Source: CAXBES01 sp963974915
Lineage (GTDB): Bacteria; Bacteroidota; Bacteroidia; Flavobacteriales; Flavobacteriaceae
Direction: 5' to 3'
DNA length: 64,000 nt
Assembly: GCA_963974915.1 (NCBI GenBank)
Contig: CAXBES010000008.1
Location: 1 to 64,000 of the forward strand
The notes under the pieces were generated by a model, which searched no databases, was not told the origin of the DNA, and worked only from the letters and a program-made list of their open reading frames with translations. Within the stretch, counting starts at the first letter, position 1. Each line of letters opens with the position of its first letter. The position numbers and the translations under genes are program-made. Of this stretch, positions 55,186 to 64,000 are shown in pieces.

Positions 55186-56304
55186 ATGAAATACTACCTC
55201 ATAGCAGGTGAGGCTTCGGGAGATCTTCACGGAGCCAATCTTATGAAGGCTTTAAAAAAGCAGGATGCTGAAGCAGATTTTCGCTATTGGGGTGGTGAGC
55301 TTATGCAAGAATCAGGCGGAGAACTCGTAAAACATTATCGTGATCTCGCTTTTATGGGATTCATTGAAGTGATTTTCAACCTTCGCACTATTTTAAAGAA
55401 TATTTCATTTTGCAAAAAAGATATTGCAGAATATAATCCGGATGTGATCATCTTTATAGACTACCCCGGATTTAATCTCCGTATTGCCAAATGGGCAAAG
55501 CAAAAAGGGTTTAAAACTCATTACTATATTTCTCCTCAAATTTGGGCGTGGAAAGAAGGACGAATTAAAGCCATAAAAAGGGATGTTGATACAATGTATG
55601 TCATCCTTCCCTTCGAAAAACATTTCTATGAGAATAAACATAACTTTCCGGTACATTTTGTTGGCCATCCTCTTATAGACGCCATATCGAATAGAGAACA
55701 AGTTTATCCCGAAACATTTAAAAAGACTCACAATCTTGACGATCGACCCATTATCGCCCTTCTCCCCGGGAGTAGAAAGCAGGAAATTTCGAAAATGTTG
55801 AACATAATGTTGTCGGTCGTAGAAAACTTTTCGGAGTACCAATTTGTGATCGCGGGTGCACCCAGTCAGGATGCATCTTTCTATGCACCGTACATTCAGA
55901 AACAAAACGTACATCTATTGCTAAATAAAACTTACGATCTTTTAAGTATATCTCATGCGGCATTGGTAACATCGGGAACAGCCACACTCGAAACCGCACT
56001 ATTTAAAGTACCTCAGGTTGTTTGTTATAAAGGGAGTAGAATTTCTTATGAAATCGCAAAACGGGTTATAAATTTAAAATACATCTCTTTAGTAAATTTA
56101 ATTCTGGATAAAGAGGTTGTTACCGAACTCATTCAAACCGATTTTAATACTAAACGTTTACAGGAAGAACTCTCCGGAATTTTAGATCCCTACCAACGTG
56201 CCAAGCTGTTCTTAGATTATTATGATCTGGAAAAAATGCTGGGCGGAAAAGGAGCAAGCGAAAAAACTGCATCACTTATTTACAAAACGATTGTTGGAAG
56301 CTAA
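55186..56304 (+). CDS. lpxB: LpxB, lipid A disaccharide synthase
   Basis: A 372-aa GT19 glycosyltransferase that joins UDP-diacylglucosamine with lipid X. The start 'MKYYLIAGEASGDLHGANLM' carries the family signature; 'DVIIFIDYPGFNLRIAKWAK', 'YYISPQIWAWKEGRIKAIKR' and 'LLPGSRKQEISKML' mark the two Rossmann-like lobes. It acts at the inner membrane in lipid A synthesis. The NlpC/P60 gene follows after 34 nt. Confidence 0.96.
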   Translation: MKYYLIAGEASGDLHGANLMKALKKQDAEADFRYWGGELMQESGGELVKHYRDLAFMGFIEVIFNLRTILKNISFCKKDIAEYNPDVIIFIDYPGFNLRIAKWAKQKGFKTHYYISPQIWAWKEGRIKAIKRDVDTMYVILPFEKHFYENKHNFPVHFVGHPLIDAISNREQVYPETFKKTHNLDDRPIIALLPGSRKQEISKMLNIMLSVVENFSEYQFVIAGAPSQDASFYAPYIQKQNVHLLLNKTYDLLSISHAALVTSGTATLETALFKVPQVVCYKGSRISYEIAKRVINLKYISLVNLILDKEVVTELIQTDFNTKRLQEELSGILDPYQRAKLFLDYYDLEKMLGGKGASEKTASLIYKTIVGS

Positions 56305-56338
56305 AATTTTTTTTATAATTTTAGCAAAACCAAATCCA

Positions 56339-56854
56339 ATGAAAAAGCTATTCCTACTTGCTTTCCTCTCAATTTTTATGGTCTCTTGCGGATCCTCATC
56401 AAAGGTCGTTTCAAAAAGAACTTCTTCGAAAGTTTATAAAAATAAATCAATCTCGAAAGGAGAAGTAAAAAATAAGCTGGAAAATATTGTAGATTATGCT
56501 AAGACTTTCGAAGGCACTAAATACAAATATGGAGGAACAACAAGCAAAGGCATGGATTGCTCCGGATTGGTTTATACCGCTTTCAACAAGGAAAAGATCG
56601 CCTTACCAAGAATTTCTCGGGATATGGCAAAACGAGGAAAGCGTATTTCAATTTCCGATGCAACTGAGGGAGATCTGGTATTTTTTCAGACGAACAAAAA
56701 CAGAAAAGTTATAAATCACGTAGGCCTGGTTGTAGAATCCAGACGTGGTGAAATATTATTTATTCACTCAACCACCTCAAGAGGGGTGATCGTTTCTTCA
56801 CTTGAAGAAAACTACTGGAAGAGCGCTTTTATAGAAGCCCGACGCGTCATTTAA
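56339..56854 (+). CDS. NlpC/P60 (C40) peptidoglycan endopeptidase lipoprotein
   Basis: A 171-aa protein; ATG at 56339 is chosen because it begins a lipoprotein signal (Cys17 in MVSC), while the longer frame from 56222 runs inside lpxB. The catalytic triad of the family is present: Cys74 in 'KGMDCSGLVY', His127 in 'INHVGLVVE', and His143 in 'FIHSTTSRGV'. It cleaves stem peptides between D-Glu and meso-Dap. It follows lpxB closely. Confidence 0.92.
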   Translation: MKKLFLLAFLSIFMVSCGSSSKVVSKRTSSKVYKNKSISKGEVKNKLENIVDYAKTFEGTKYKYGGTTSKGMDCSGLVYTAFNKEKIALPRISRDMAKRGKRISISDATEGDLVFFQTNKNRKVINHVGLVVESRRGEILFIHSTTSRGVIVSSLEENYWKSAFIEARRVI

Positions 56855-56905
56855 AAATTTATTATCTTTAACGAACTTCAACTTCCCTGGCTACTTACTT
56901 AACAG

Positions 56906-58939
56906 GTGAAGTTTATCAACTATACGATCGTTAAATTAGCTGTCTGTGTAACTTTAGGCACTATTAGCGCTTATTTCTTTTCCATAGATCAAAGTCTGAT
57001 CATCGCCTTACTTTGCTGTAGCATTCTTTTCTTAGCAATACTCTGGTTCGTAGCCAGAAATCAATTATTTCAAACTATTTACTTCGGAAGTTTAGCTTTT
57101 ATATGCTTCTTTCTAATTGGTTTCTTCAATTATCAAACCCGTTTACCACAATTTGATGATTTACATTTTTCGCATATAATTTTTACAAATACTTCGGAAA
57201 CGAAACTGGTGCAATTAAAGATCTTAGAAGAGATTAAACCCGATCAATACAATTATAAATTTATAGCAAAGGTGCAAGCGGTAAAGGGGCAGGCTACTTC
57301 CGGAAAATGTCTGCTGTACGTTCCGAAAGATACTACAGATAAAACACCATCAATAGACGAGATTCTTTTGGCATTGGGAGTTTTAAAAGAAATCCCAAAA
57401 CCTTTAAACCCTAACCAATTCGACTATTCAAAATATATGCAAACACTTGGAGTTTATCATGAGTTCAAACTTTCAGATAAATCTATTGTTACGCGACAGC
57501 TTGGAATAACCACATTAAAAGGGTTGGCAGGCAGGTTAAGAGATTACCTCATCACTAAGCTTCAGAAAACAGAAATAACCGGAAACCAACGTGCCATACT
57601 CCAGGCCTTAGTTCTAGGTGAGAAGAGAGATATAACTAAAGAACTCTATCAAAATTATGCAGCGGCCGGTGCCGTTCATATTTTGGCAGTTTCGGGTTTG
57701 CATGTTGGAATTCTATTTCTGCTACTCTCAAAACTCTTGTCGGGAATTAAGAGATTGAAATATGGTTCGGTACTTCATAGCGCTCTAATAGTCATTTCAC
57801 TATGGGGTTTTGCCTTTGTTACCGGGTTGTCACCATCTGTAACTAGATCTGTGACCATGTTTTTATTTTTTGCATTTGCCTCAATGTTAAACCGACAAAC
57901 AAGCACTGTAAATACATTGTTCTTATCATATCTGCTCTTACTTCTTATCAATCCATTATGGCTTTTACATGTAGGATTTCAACTTAGTTATCTGGCAGTA
58001 CTCTCTATTATTATCATACAACCAAAGCTGTCAAAGTACTACAGACCAAAATTTAAGATCGTTAGAATCTTTTGGGATGTTACAACAGTTAGTTTTGCAG
58101 CGCAAATTGGATTAGCCCCACTCACCCTCTATTATTTTCATCAATTTCCCGGATTATTTTTTTTAACCAACTTAGTGGTAATTCCGGTACTTTCAATCCT
58201 ACTTAGCGGAGGTATTCTCGTGGTTCTTCTGGCGGGTTTCGAAATACTCCCTAATTGGTTCGCGCGATCGTACAATGAAATAATAAAATACCTAAACTCA
58301 TTTATTAAGTGGGTCGCAGATCAAGAAGCCTTTCTGTTTTCTGAAATTCACTTTTCTATACCAAAACTCTTTGGAAGTTACCTTCTCATTATTTCACTAC
58401 TCCTACTATGGGAAAGATTTAGTGTACAAAGGTTTATAATGACCTTGATATGTATTTTTATACTGAATGGTATTTATATCCAGGATAAGCATCACACCGC
58501 TCAAAATGAATTTGTGGTATTTCATAAAAGCAGAAAAACCATTCTAGCCTACAAACACAATGGCAAAATTGAAATTTTCGGAAGGGATACTACTTCAAAA
58601 ATCGTAAATACATTTCCCGTCAAAGATTACAAAACCGCCCAACAGATCGTAGAAGTTTCAGAAGAAAAACTGCAAAATGTACTTACCTACCGAGATCATA
58701 AAATAGTAATAATAGACAGCTCGGGTGTATACCCAAATCTTTCAGAAATAAATATTGTAATTCTAATTGAGAGTCCGAAACTACATCTGGAACGACTAAT
58801 TGATAGTGTAAAACCTCATATTATTATTGCAGACGGGAGTAATTATAAAACGTATGTGAAAAGATGGGAAGAAACATGTAAAATTAAAAAGCTCCCTTTT
58901 CACTATACTGGTGCTAAGGGAGCCTTCATCATCGAGTAG
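56906..58939 (+). CDS. comEC: ComEC/Rec2 family DNA-uptake channel protein
   Basis: A 677-aa polytopic protein beginning at GTG 56906 after an AT-rich 51-nt spacer. An N-terminal DUF4131-like part with three helices precedes the competence domain ('AVHILAVSGLHVGILFLLLS', about 252-271). The usual metallo-beta-lactamase end is reduced: the last about 150 residues lack HxHxDH. ComEC passes single-stranded DNA into the cytoplasm during transformation. A shortened, nuclease-less ComEC is common in Bacteroidetes, so function in uptake is plausible but unproven here. Confidence 0.92.
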   Translation: MKFINYTIVKLAVCVTLGTISAYFFSIDQSLIIALLCCSILFLAILWFVARNQLFQTIYFGSLAFICFFLIGFFNYQTRLPQFDDLHFSHIIFTNTSETKLVQLKILEEIKPDQYNYKFIAKVQAVKGQATSGKCLLYVPKDTTDKTPSIDEILLALGVLKEIPKPLNPNQFDYSKYMQTLGVYHEFKLSDKSIVTRQLGITTLKGLAGRLRDYLITKLQKTEITGNQRAILQALVLGEKRDITKELYQNYAAAGAVHILAVSGLHVGILFLLLSKLLSGIKRLKYGSVLHSALIVISLWGFAFVTGLSPSVTRSVTMFLFFAFASMLNRQTSTVNTLFLSYLLLLLINPLWLLHVGFQLSYLAVLSIIIIQPKLSKYYRPKFKIVRIFWDVTTVSFAAQIGLAPLTLYYFHQFPGLFFLTNLVVIPVLSILLSGGILVVLLAGFEILPNWFARSYNEIIKYLNSFIKWVADQEAFLFSEIHFSIPKLFGSYLLIISLLLLWERFSVQRFIMTLICIFILNGIYIQDKHHTAQNEFVVFHKSRKTILAYKHNGKIEIFGRDTTSKIVNTFPVKDYKTAQQIVEVSEEKLQNVLTYRDHKIVIIDSSGVYPNLSEINIVILIESPKLHLERLIDSVKPHIIIADGSNYKTYVKRWEETCKIKKLPFHYTGAKGAFIIE

Positions 58940-58960
58940 AGAAACACTTAACTAAAAACG

Positions 58961-59500
58961 CTACTCTTTGAATGTACTTTTAAAATTTTCTTGATAATCC
59001 TGCCATGCTTCTGCAGTAACAACTTCCAAATAATCGTTACTGGCGATCATTTTTAGATAAATTTCCAATTGCTGCGGACTTTTATATCCAGGAATTGCCT
59101 GTATTAACTCGCCATCATCTTTAAAGAAGACTATACTAGGGTATCCTCGCAATTTCAAGGCATCTGCAAAAAAATGTGTTGCATTTCTACCTTTTCTACC
59201 TTCCTGATAATTGGGGTTGGTATATGTAAAATCATCGAAAGTGATTTCCTCGGTTCCTTCGGCATTAAACTTTACGGCATAGTAATTTTCATTGATATAA
59301 TCAATTACTTTTTTATTACTGAAAGTATTTTTATCCATTAATTTACAAGGACCACACCATTTCGTATAGACATCCATAATGATCTTTTTGGGTGTCTTCT
59401 TCTGAGCTGCAAGGGCTTCGTTCATTGTCATCCAGTTAATTTCCTGAGCCTGAATAGATCCAACAATTAAAAAAACGACAATTAGTAATACTTTTTTCAT
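58961..59500 (-). CDS. Periplasmic thioredoxin-fold protein
   Basis: A 179-aa protein with a signal peptide (cleavage near SIQAQ, about 15-19) and a thioredoxin domain with W-C-G-P-C at 48-52 ('YTKWCGPCKLMDKNTF') and the cis-Pro loop 'LRGYPSIVFFKDDG'. The insert 'TYTNPNYQEGRKGRNATH' is typical of a DUF255/thioredoxin_7 subset. It probably reduces or isomerises disulfides in exported proteins. The gene is monocistronic, with a terminator hairpin upstream. Confidence 0.88.
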   Translation of the reverse strand: MKKVLLIVVFLIVGSIQAQEINWMTMNEALAAQKKTPKKIIMDVYTKWCGPCKLMDKNTFSNKKVIDYINENYYAVKFNAEGTEEITFDDFTYTNPNYQEGRKGRNATHFFADALKLRGYPSIVFFKDDGELIQAIPGYKSPQQLEIYLKMIASNDYLEVVTAEAWQDYQENFKSTFKE

Positions 59501-59534
59501 GGAGCTTAATTTTCAAATTGAAAATAGTTGAAAC

Positions 59535-59568
59535 AAAAAACGTTCCAAAAATGGAACGTTTTTTTTAT
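59535..59568. terminator. Bidirectional terminator between POT gene and thioredoxin gene
   Basis: AACGTTCC/GGAACGTT stem (59539-59546, 59553-59560) with a T run on the plus strand and an A run before it, so it ends the minus-strand POT transcript and could act in both senses. Confidence 0.85.
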
Positions 59569-59582
59569 TAAAGTATTGTGCA

Positions 59583-61334
59583 TTACCTGACGCCATGCAT
59601 CAATTTTTTAATGACCGGATAGAGTATAGCCGACAATATTCCCAGACCAACTGCTACTGCAGTTAATAACCAGAAGAAGTAGCTTAAACCTTCCGTTTGC
59701 GCAATGCCTTCGGAAGCCTCACCAAAAACACCGGCAAGTTTCATCCCAATTGCAACTGCGAGATACCAGATCCCGAACATCATTGCAATCATACGACCCG
59801 GCACCAATTTACTAACATAAGAAAGTGCTACAGGCGAAATACATAATTCCCCCATGGTATGGAAGAAATATACTAAGATCAACCAAATCATACTTACCGA
59901 AGCTGTTTTGGCACCCACAGGAATATCTGAAGCCCCAATGGCAACACATGCCATCCCAATTCCAAGTAAGATCATACCAAGGGCGTATTTCATATTTGCA
60001 TTTGGATTGTATTTACTTTCCCACCATTTTGAAAATAAGGGTGCGAAGGTGATAATATAGAGGGAGTTTAACACTCCAAACCAAGATGCCGGCACTTCGG
60101 CGATGTCTTTTAGATATTCTGTATAAAGCATCCACAGGGCGATTCCCCAAATAATTAGAAAACTCGTAGCGAGGAATATATTAGATAGTGCATATTTGGA
60201 AAACGTCTTTTTAAACAACAACCACAGAACCCATGTTATAATAGACAAGGGTACTAATGTCATTAGTGAGTTGACGATCTTAAAAATAAATGCCGAATTA
60301 CCTTCTAACACACGTTGTGTATAATCGCGCGCAAAGATGGTTAACGAGCCCGGTGCTTGTTCAAAAATAGCCCAGAAAAATATAGTAATAAAGGCAAAGA
60401 ATACAACTGCCAACATTCTATCTCTAATAATTCGTGTGTACTTCGGAATTCTAATGATTAAGAGAAGTATAAACAATAACAGCGCAGTTAATATCACCAG
60501 ATTGGATCCGGCCATTCCAAAAGCAGAAAAGGCAAAGAGATCATAGGCTCCTTCCGAAATCTTAGAAACAGGATCATTTAAGATCCAGGCAAGTCCTAAC
60601 ACTGAAGAAATAACTATTAATGTTAGCTGAAATGGTGTAAAAGGATTTAGTTTATTTTCATCATCTTCCAGTATTTCCTCGATAAGTTCTCCTTTATGTT
60701 CAGGTTTAAGACCAATTTTTCCGAAGATATTTTGAGCGAACCAGAACTGTAACAATCCAAATAACATAAATATTCCTGCTACTCCGAAGCCCCAGCTCCA
60801 ACCAACTTTCTCTCCCAGATATCCACAAAGAAGTATCCCTAAAAATGCTCCGGCATTCACTCCCATATAAAAAATGGTATATGCTCCGTCTTTCTTCTCG
60901 GGTCTATCAACATACATTTCAGAAATAATAGAAGTCATATTTGGCTTAAAAAAACCACTTCCGAAGACTAATAGTGTTAGTCCCGTATATATAAAAAACG
61001 GAACTTCGATCGCCATACAGGCATGTCCAAGTGTCATTAGCAATGCCCCCACAACTACTGCCCATCGATATCCAATTTTTTTATCGGCCATATAACCTCC
61101 CAAAAGTGTAGAGAGATAGACCAACGAAGTATATGTTCCGAAAATAGCAAATGCATGTTCCCGGGGCCACCCCCAACCACCGTCCATTAAAGAAGCGGTA
61201 AAAAACATTACTAAAAGTGCACGCATCCCATAGTAGGAAAATCGCTCCCACATTTCGGTAAAGAATAACACAAAAAGACCGGCAGGATGTCCTAATACCT
61301 TGTCTTTAAATAAATTTTCAACATCTGAATTCAT
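59583..61334 (-). CDS. POT/PTR2 family proton-dependent peptide transporter (copy 1)
   Basis: A 583-aa MFS carrier with about 14 helices. The proton-coupling signature E-M-W-E-R is at 27-31 ('FFTEMWERFSYYGMRALLVM'), and the second family signature reads 'GVNAGAFLGILLCGYLGEKV'. It imports di- and tripeptides. The middle part contains an extra stretch of charged and hydrophobic residues (about 215-330) that makes it 120 aa longer than copy 2. It lies 27 nt after copy 2 on the same strand. Confidence 0.93.
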   Translation of the reverse strand: MNSDVENLFKDKVLGHPAGLFVLFFTEMWERFSYYGMRALLVMFFTASLMDGGWGWPREHAFAIFGTYTSLVYLSTLLGGYMADKKIGYRWAVVVGALLMTLGHACMAIEVPFFIYTGLTLLVFGSGFFKPNMTSIISEMYVDRPEKKDGAYTIFYMGVNAGAFLGILLCGYLGEKVGWSWGFGVAGIFMLFGLLQFWFAQNIFGKIGLKPEHKGELIEEILEDDENKLNPFTPFQLTLIVISSVLGLAWILNDPVSKISEGAYDLFAFSAFGMAGSNLVILTALLLFILLLIIRIPKYTRIIRDRMLAVVFFAFITIFFWAIFEQAPGSLTIFARDYTQRVLEGNSAFIFKIVNSLMTLVPLSIITWVLWLLFKKTFSKYALSNIFLATSFLIIWGIALWMLYTEYLKDIAEVPASWFGVLNSLYIITFAPLFSKWWESKYNPNANMKYALGMILLGIGMACVAIGASDIPVGAKTASVSMIWLILVYFFHTMGELCISPVALSYVSKLVPGRMIAMMFGIWYLAVAIGMKLAGVFGEASEGIAQTEGLSYFFWLLTAVAVGLGILSAILYPVIKKLMHGVR

Positions 61335-61361
61335 ATCTTGAAGTATTTAAAAAAGTAAATA

Positions 61362-62750
61362 TTAGTTTATATCCGGATCGGCTAATTCGTATCCTTCTGT
61401 TTCTTTCATTTCTCGTTCATTATCTTCTGCACCGTGTGTTAATTTTTCAAGTTGTTTTCTGAAAGCCATTACTAACAATCCAAATGCCACACAAAAAACA
61501 GCGATTCCAGTGAAAATTGTGTATTCTCCAAGCGATTCTGAAGCCTCTCCTAAGAGTCCGGCAAGTTTATTTCCAAACCCGGTCATCGCGAAATATACCC
61601 CCATCATTAAAGAAGCATACTTTAAAGGAGCTAGTTTAGTAATATATGAAAGTGCCACAGGTGATATACATAATTCACCAACTGTGTGAAATAGGTAAGC
61701 TAACACTAACCAATACATAGCAGAAGATCCATCGCTGTTGTACTGTGCTGCCGCAGCCGTCATAAAGAAAAATCCAGTACCCATAATTATCAATCCGATA
61801 ATCATCTTAAATAAAGAAGTTGAAACTTTTCCTTTTAATTTACGCATTGCCCAATATCCGGCCACGCTCGTACCCAGAAGTATAATAAACATGGCATTTA
61901 ACGATTGGAACCATGACGCCGGAACTTCCCAACCCATGAGCATTCTGTTTGTCTTTTCGGAAGCATAGATATTCATTAATCCCCCTGCTTGCTCGAAAGC
62001 GCCCCAAAAAACAATTACTAAAAGAAATGAAATGAACAGAACAATAACTCTGTCTTTTTCTATTTTGGTTAGAGGTCTTTTCATTGCTGCCTTTTCCTCT
62101 TCATTTTCGGAAGTTCCAGAGAAATTACCAACGTGTTTTAGGTGCTTCTGTCCGGCAACGTATTGTATTAAACCTAACGCCATTCCAATACCGGCCAATC
62201 CGAAACCATAATGCCAACCATGAACTTCACCCACGTAACCAACCACTAAAGCTGCCAGAAACGCTCCTATATTAATTCCAATGTAAAAAATTGTAAATCC
62301 TTTATCTCTTCTAATATCTCCTTGTTTGTATAAGCCACCAACCATGGTAGAAATATTTGGTTTTAGCATACCCACTCCCGCGACAATCAATCCAAGTCCG
62401 GTGTAAAAGGCCCACATTTGCTCAATAGCAAGAATACTATGTCCTGCTACAAGTAGAATTCCGCCATATAAAACCGATTTTTTCTGACCCAAAAACTTAT
62501 CTGCGATCCAACCACCCGGAATGGAAGCGACATAAACCAGCATAGTGTACCAGCCGTATAATGCTAAAGCTTCTCCATTACTCCATCCAAGTCCAACATT
62601 GTCACCGGTGGTTGCAGCAACTAAATAAAGTACTAAGATTGCACGCATCCCATAGTAGGAAAATCGCTCCCACATTTCGGTAAAGAATAATACATACAAC
62701 CCTACCGGATGTCCGAATAATTCCTTTTGTTTTTGTATTGTCGCTGCCAT
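61362..62750 (-). CDS. POT/PTR2 family proton-dependent peptide transporter (copy 2)
   Basis: A 462-aa paralogue of the adjacent gene, with E-M-W-E-R at 25-29 and 'GINIGAFLAALVVGYVGEVH'. It has the more usual length. A 50-bp stretch coding the E-x-x-E-R region is identical in DNA to copy 1 (61219-61268 and 62641-62690), suggesting gene conversion or strong constraint. A peptidase gene of the DPP-IV family lies just upstream (22 nt), so peptide hydrolysis and uptake are probably linked. Confidence 0.93.
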   Translation of the reverse strand: MAATIQKQKELFGHPVGLYVLFFTEMWERFSYYGMRAILVLYLVAATTGDNVGLGWSNGEALALYGWYTMLVYVASIPGGWIADKFLGQKKSVLYGGILLVAGHSILAIEQMWAFYTGLGLIVAGVGMLKPNISTMVGGLYKQGDIRRDKGFTIFYIGINIGAFLAALVVGYVGEVHGWHYGFGLAGIGMALGLIQYVAGQKHLKHVGNFSGTSENEEEKAAMKRPLTKIEKDRVIVLFISFLLVIVFWGAFEQAGGLMNIYASEKTNRMLMGWEVPASWFQSLNAMFIILLGTSVAGYWAMRKLKGKVSTSLFKMIIGLIIMGTGFFFMTAAAAQYNSDGSSAMYWLVLAYLFHTVGELCISPVALSYITKLAPLKYASLMMGVYFAMTGFGNKLAGLLGEASESLGEYTIFTGIAVFCVAFGLLVMAFRKQLEKLTHGAEDNEREMKETEGYELADPDIN

Positions 62751-62772
62751 AAAATTTGAATTAGGTTATTGA

Positions 62773-64000
62773 TTAGTTTTTAATTTTTATCAGATTGTCC
62801 TTAGGGTCACCAAGAGTTTCTTTTATAAATCGGGTCATCTTTGAATACAAGTGTAAACGTGTATTCCCACCGTAAATTCCATGATTCTTATCCGGATACA
62901 CTGCCCAATCAAAAGGCTTATTAGCCTGTACTAAAGCTTCAACCAGACGCATTGTATTTTGTGAGTGTACATTATCGTCTGCACTACCATGAACCAACAA
63001 GAAATCTCCTTCTAATTTGTCGACGTGAGAGATTGGTGAATTTTCATCATATCCCGACGCATTTTCTTGTGGCGTGGTCATATATCTTTCGGTATAGATG
63101 GTATCATAAAATCTCCAGCTGCTCACAGGTGCGACTGCTATTGCCATCGAAAACGTATCGGCCCCTTGAAATAATGCATTAGAAGACATAAAACCACCAT
63201 AGCTCCAACCCCAAATTCCAATTCGGTCTTCATCTATATACGGTAATTCACCTAATTTATTAGCGGCAGCAATTTGATCCTCTACCTCGTATTTCCCAAG
63301 TTCATTTTGGGTGACTTTTTTAAAATCTCGCCCTTTTAATCCGGTACCGCGACCGTCAACACAAGCAATTATATATCCTTCCTGTGCCAGCATTTGATGC
63401 CAGTAATCGTTGGTGCCGTTCCATCTATTGGCAACCTGTTGCGAACCCGGTCCCGAATATTGATACATAAACAGCGGATATTCTTTGTTTGGATCAAAGT
63501 CTAACGGTTTGATCATATACATGTTTAGATCATTGCCATTTACATTGATGGTTGAAAATTCTTTAGGCGAAATCTTATAATTTGATAATTCCTTCTTTAA
63601 TGAAGAGTTATCGACTATATCTCTTAATTTATTTCCGGTTTTAGCGTCGTGAAGTGTAAAAGTGTACGGTGTGTTCGTATCACTAAAAGTATTGATATAA
63701 TATGAAAAATCTTCACTAAAAGAACCACTGTTTGAACCTGTTTGCGCAGATAATCTAACTTTGTTCTTCCCATTCCGCATCACAGAATACACATCACGGT
63801 TAATACTTCCATTTTCTGTACTCTGATAAAAAACTCTTCCGGAATCCGGATCGAAACCATAGTAGTTAGTGACTTCCCACGGTCCTTTTGTGATCTGATT
63901 GATCAACTTTCCACTTTTATCGAAATGATAAATATGATTCCAGCCATCCTTTTCGCTGGTCCATATAAAACTGTTGTTGTTTAGAAACGTTAAATTGTCT
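62773..64000 (-). CDS. Prolyl dipeptidyl peptidase (S9B, DPP-IV type), 5' end outside window
   Basis: The frame is open to the last base of the window; upstream of the TTG at 63906 it continues as 'FIWTSEKDGWNHIYHFDKSG', so the gene is truncated at 64000. The visible 3' part contains the alpha/beta hydrolase triad: Ser in 'WGWSYGGFMSSNALF', Asp in 'VHGSADDNVH', His in 'YPDKNHGIYGG'. The beta-propeller is mostly missing from view. DPP-IV releases X-Pro dipeptides, which fits the two downstream POT carriers. Confidence 0.95.
   Translation of the reverse strand, partial: DNLTFLNNNSFIWTSEKDGWNHIYHFDKSGKLINQITKGPWEVTNYYGFDPDSGRVFYQSTENGSINRDVYSVMRNGKNKVRLSAQTGSNSGSFSEDFSYYINTFSDTNTPYTFTLHDAKTGNKLRDIVDNSSLKKELSNYKISPKEFSTINVNGNDLNMYMIKPLDFDPNKEYPLFMYQYSGPGSQQVANRWNGTNDYWHQMLAQEGYIIACVDGRGTGLKGRDFKKVTQNELGKYEVEDQIAAANKLGELPYIDEDRIGIWGWSYGGFMSSNALFQGADTFSMAIAVAPVSSWRFYDTIYTERYMTTPQENASGYDENSPISHVDKLEGDFLLVHGSADDNVHSQNTMRLVEALVQANKPFDWAVYPDKNHGIYGGNTRLHLYSKMTRFIKETLGDPKDNLIKIKN

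Noticed and set aside
55405..55914. 169-codon antisense frame in lpxB
   Set aside because: It lies wholly inside lpxB, is Cys/Arg/Phe-rich in the manner of shadow frames and has no start context of its own.
56222..56338. Longer N terminus for the NlpC/P60 protein
   Set aside because: This part overlaps lpxB codons; a lipoprotein signal peptide begins exactly at the ATG at 56339.

Overview
The window is an AT-rich chromosomal segment of a member of the Bacteroidota, almost certainly a (marine-type) Flavobacteriaceae. This rests on the gliding/type IX secretion genes gldK-gldL-gldM-gldN, an exosortase of the XrtF type with its flavobacterial partner protein, a TonB-dependent receptor with a carboxypeptidase-like N-terminal domain, and two promoters of the Bacteroidetes form TTTG-N20/21-TAnnTTTG. 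No phage, plasmid, transposase, CRISPR or restriction-modification genes are visible. Most of the window is conserved core genome.

Layout. 1-2.9 kb: initiator tRNA-fMet (minus) with a decayed duplication of its promoter and 5' end, an AsmA-like membrane-anchored protein, and two tandem SpoIIAA-like (PF11964-type) proteins. 3-12.7 kb (minus): a 59-aa CPXCG zinc-ribbon-like protein, a patatin-like phospholipase, a three-gene RND efflux operon (adaptor, pump, TolC-like channel) and an ABC-F ATPase. 12.8-25.1 kb: a DUF983 protein, an FAD oxidoreductase, the gldKLMN operon, an arginase/formimidoylglutamase-fold protein with lost metal ligands, topA, an LVIVD-repeat lipoprotein and a polytopic membrane protein. 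25.2-32 kb (plus): a long co-directional run miaB - sigma-54 activator - lptE - TPR protein - secG - groES - groEL. 32-38.2 kb: a DUF6090-like membrane protein, a 32-aa Lys/Ala/Pro peptide, a probable copper-handling cluster (HMA protein, TonB receptor, HYC_CC_PP protein, DUF3347 lipoprotein), then the XrtF exosortase pair. 38.2-49.7 kb: a GAF/free-Met-sulfoxide-reductase-like protein, a beta-propeller-like lipoprotein, an orphan FtsX/MacB-type permease, purH, and the rod-shape operon mreB-mreC-mreD-mrdA-rodA followed by three tandem copies of a 161-bp unit. 49.7-64 kb: secreted nuclease, orphan OppC-like permease, Prc protease, surE-lpxB group, NlpC/P60 lipoprotein, ComEC, a thioredoxin, two tandem POT peptide transporters and a DPP-IV-type peptidase that runs off the window edge.

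How the parts work together. Several blocks serve the envelope: LPS (lptE, lpxB), peptidoglycan and rod shape (mreBCD, mrdA, rodA, NlpC/P60), protein export and surface display (secG, gldKLMN, xrtF), quality control (groESL, prc) and peptide use (DPP-IV plus two POT carriers, adjacent on one strand).

Less ordinary signals: an octamer CTTCGGAA/TTCCGAAG that I counted about 41 times by eye, far above composition expectation and in all codon phases; the 161-bp array built from the end of rodA; three consecutive perfect hairpins between groES and groEL plus paired TGCC-N4-GGyA boxes upstream of groES; a structured miaB leader; a REP-like element after groEL; and the inactivated-looking arginase-fold gene next to gldK. 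I did not find an obvious new multi-gene defence or mobile system. All calls are from reading sequence and protein motifs without database searches.
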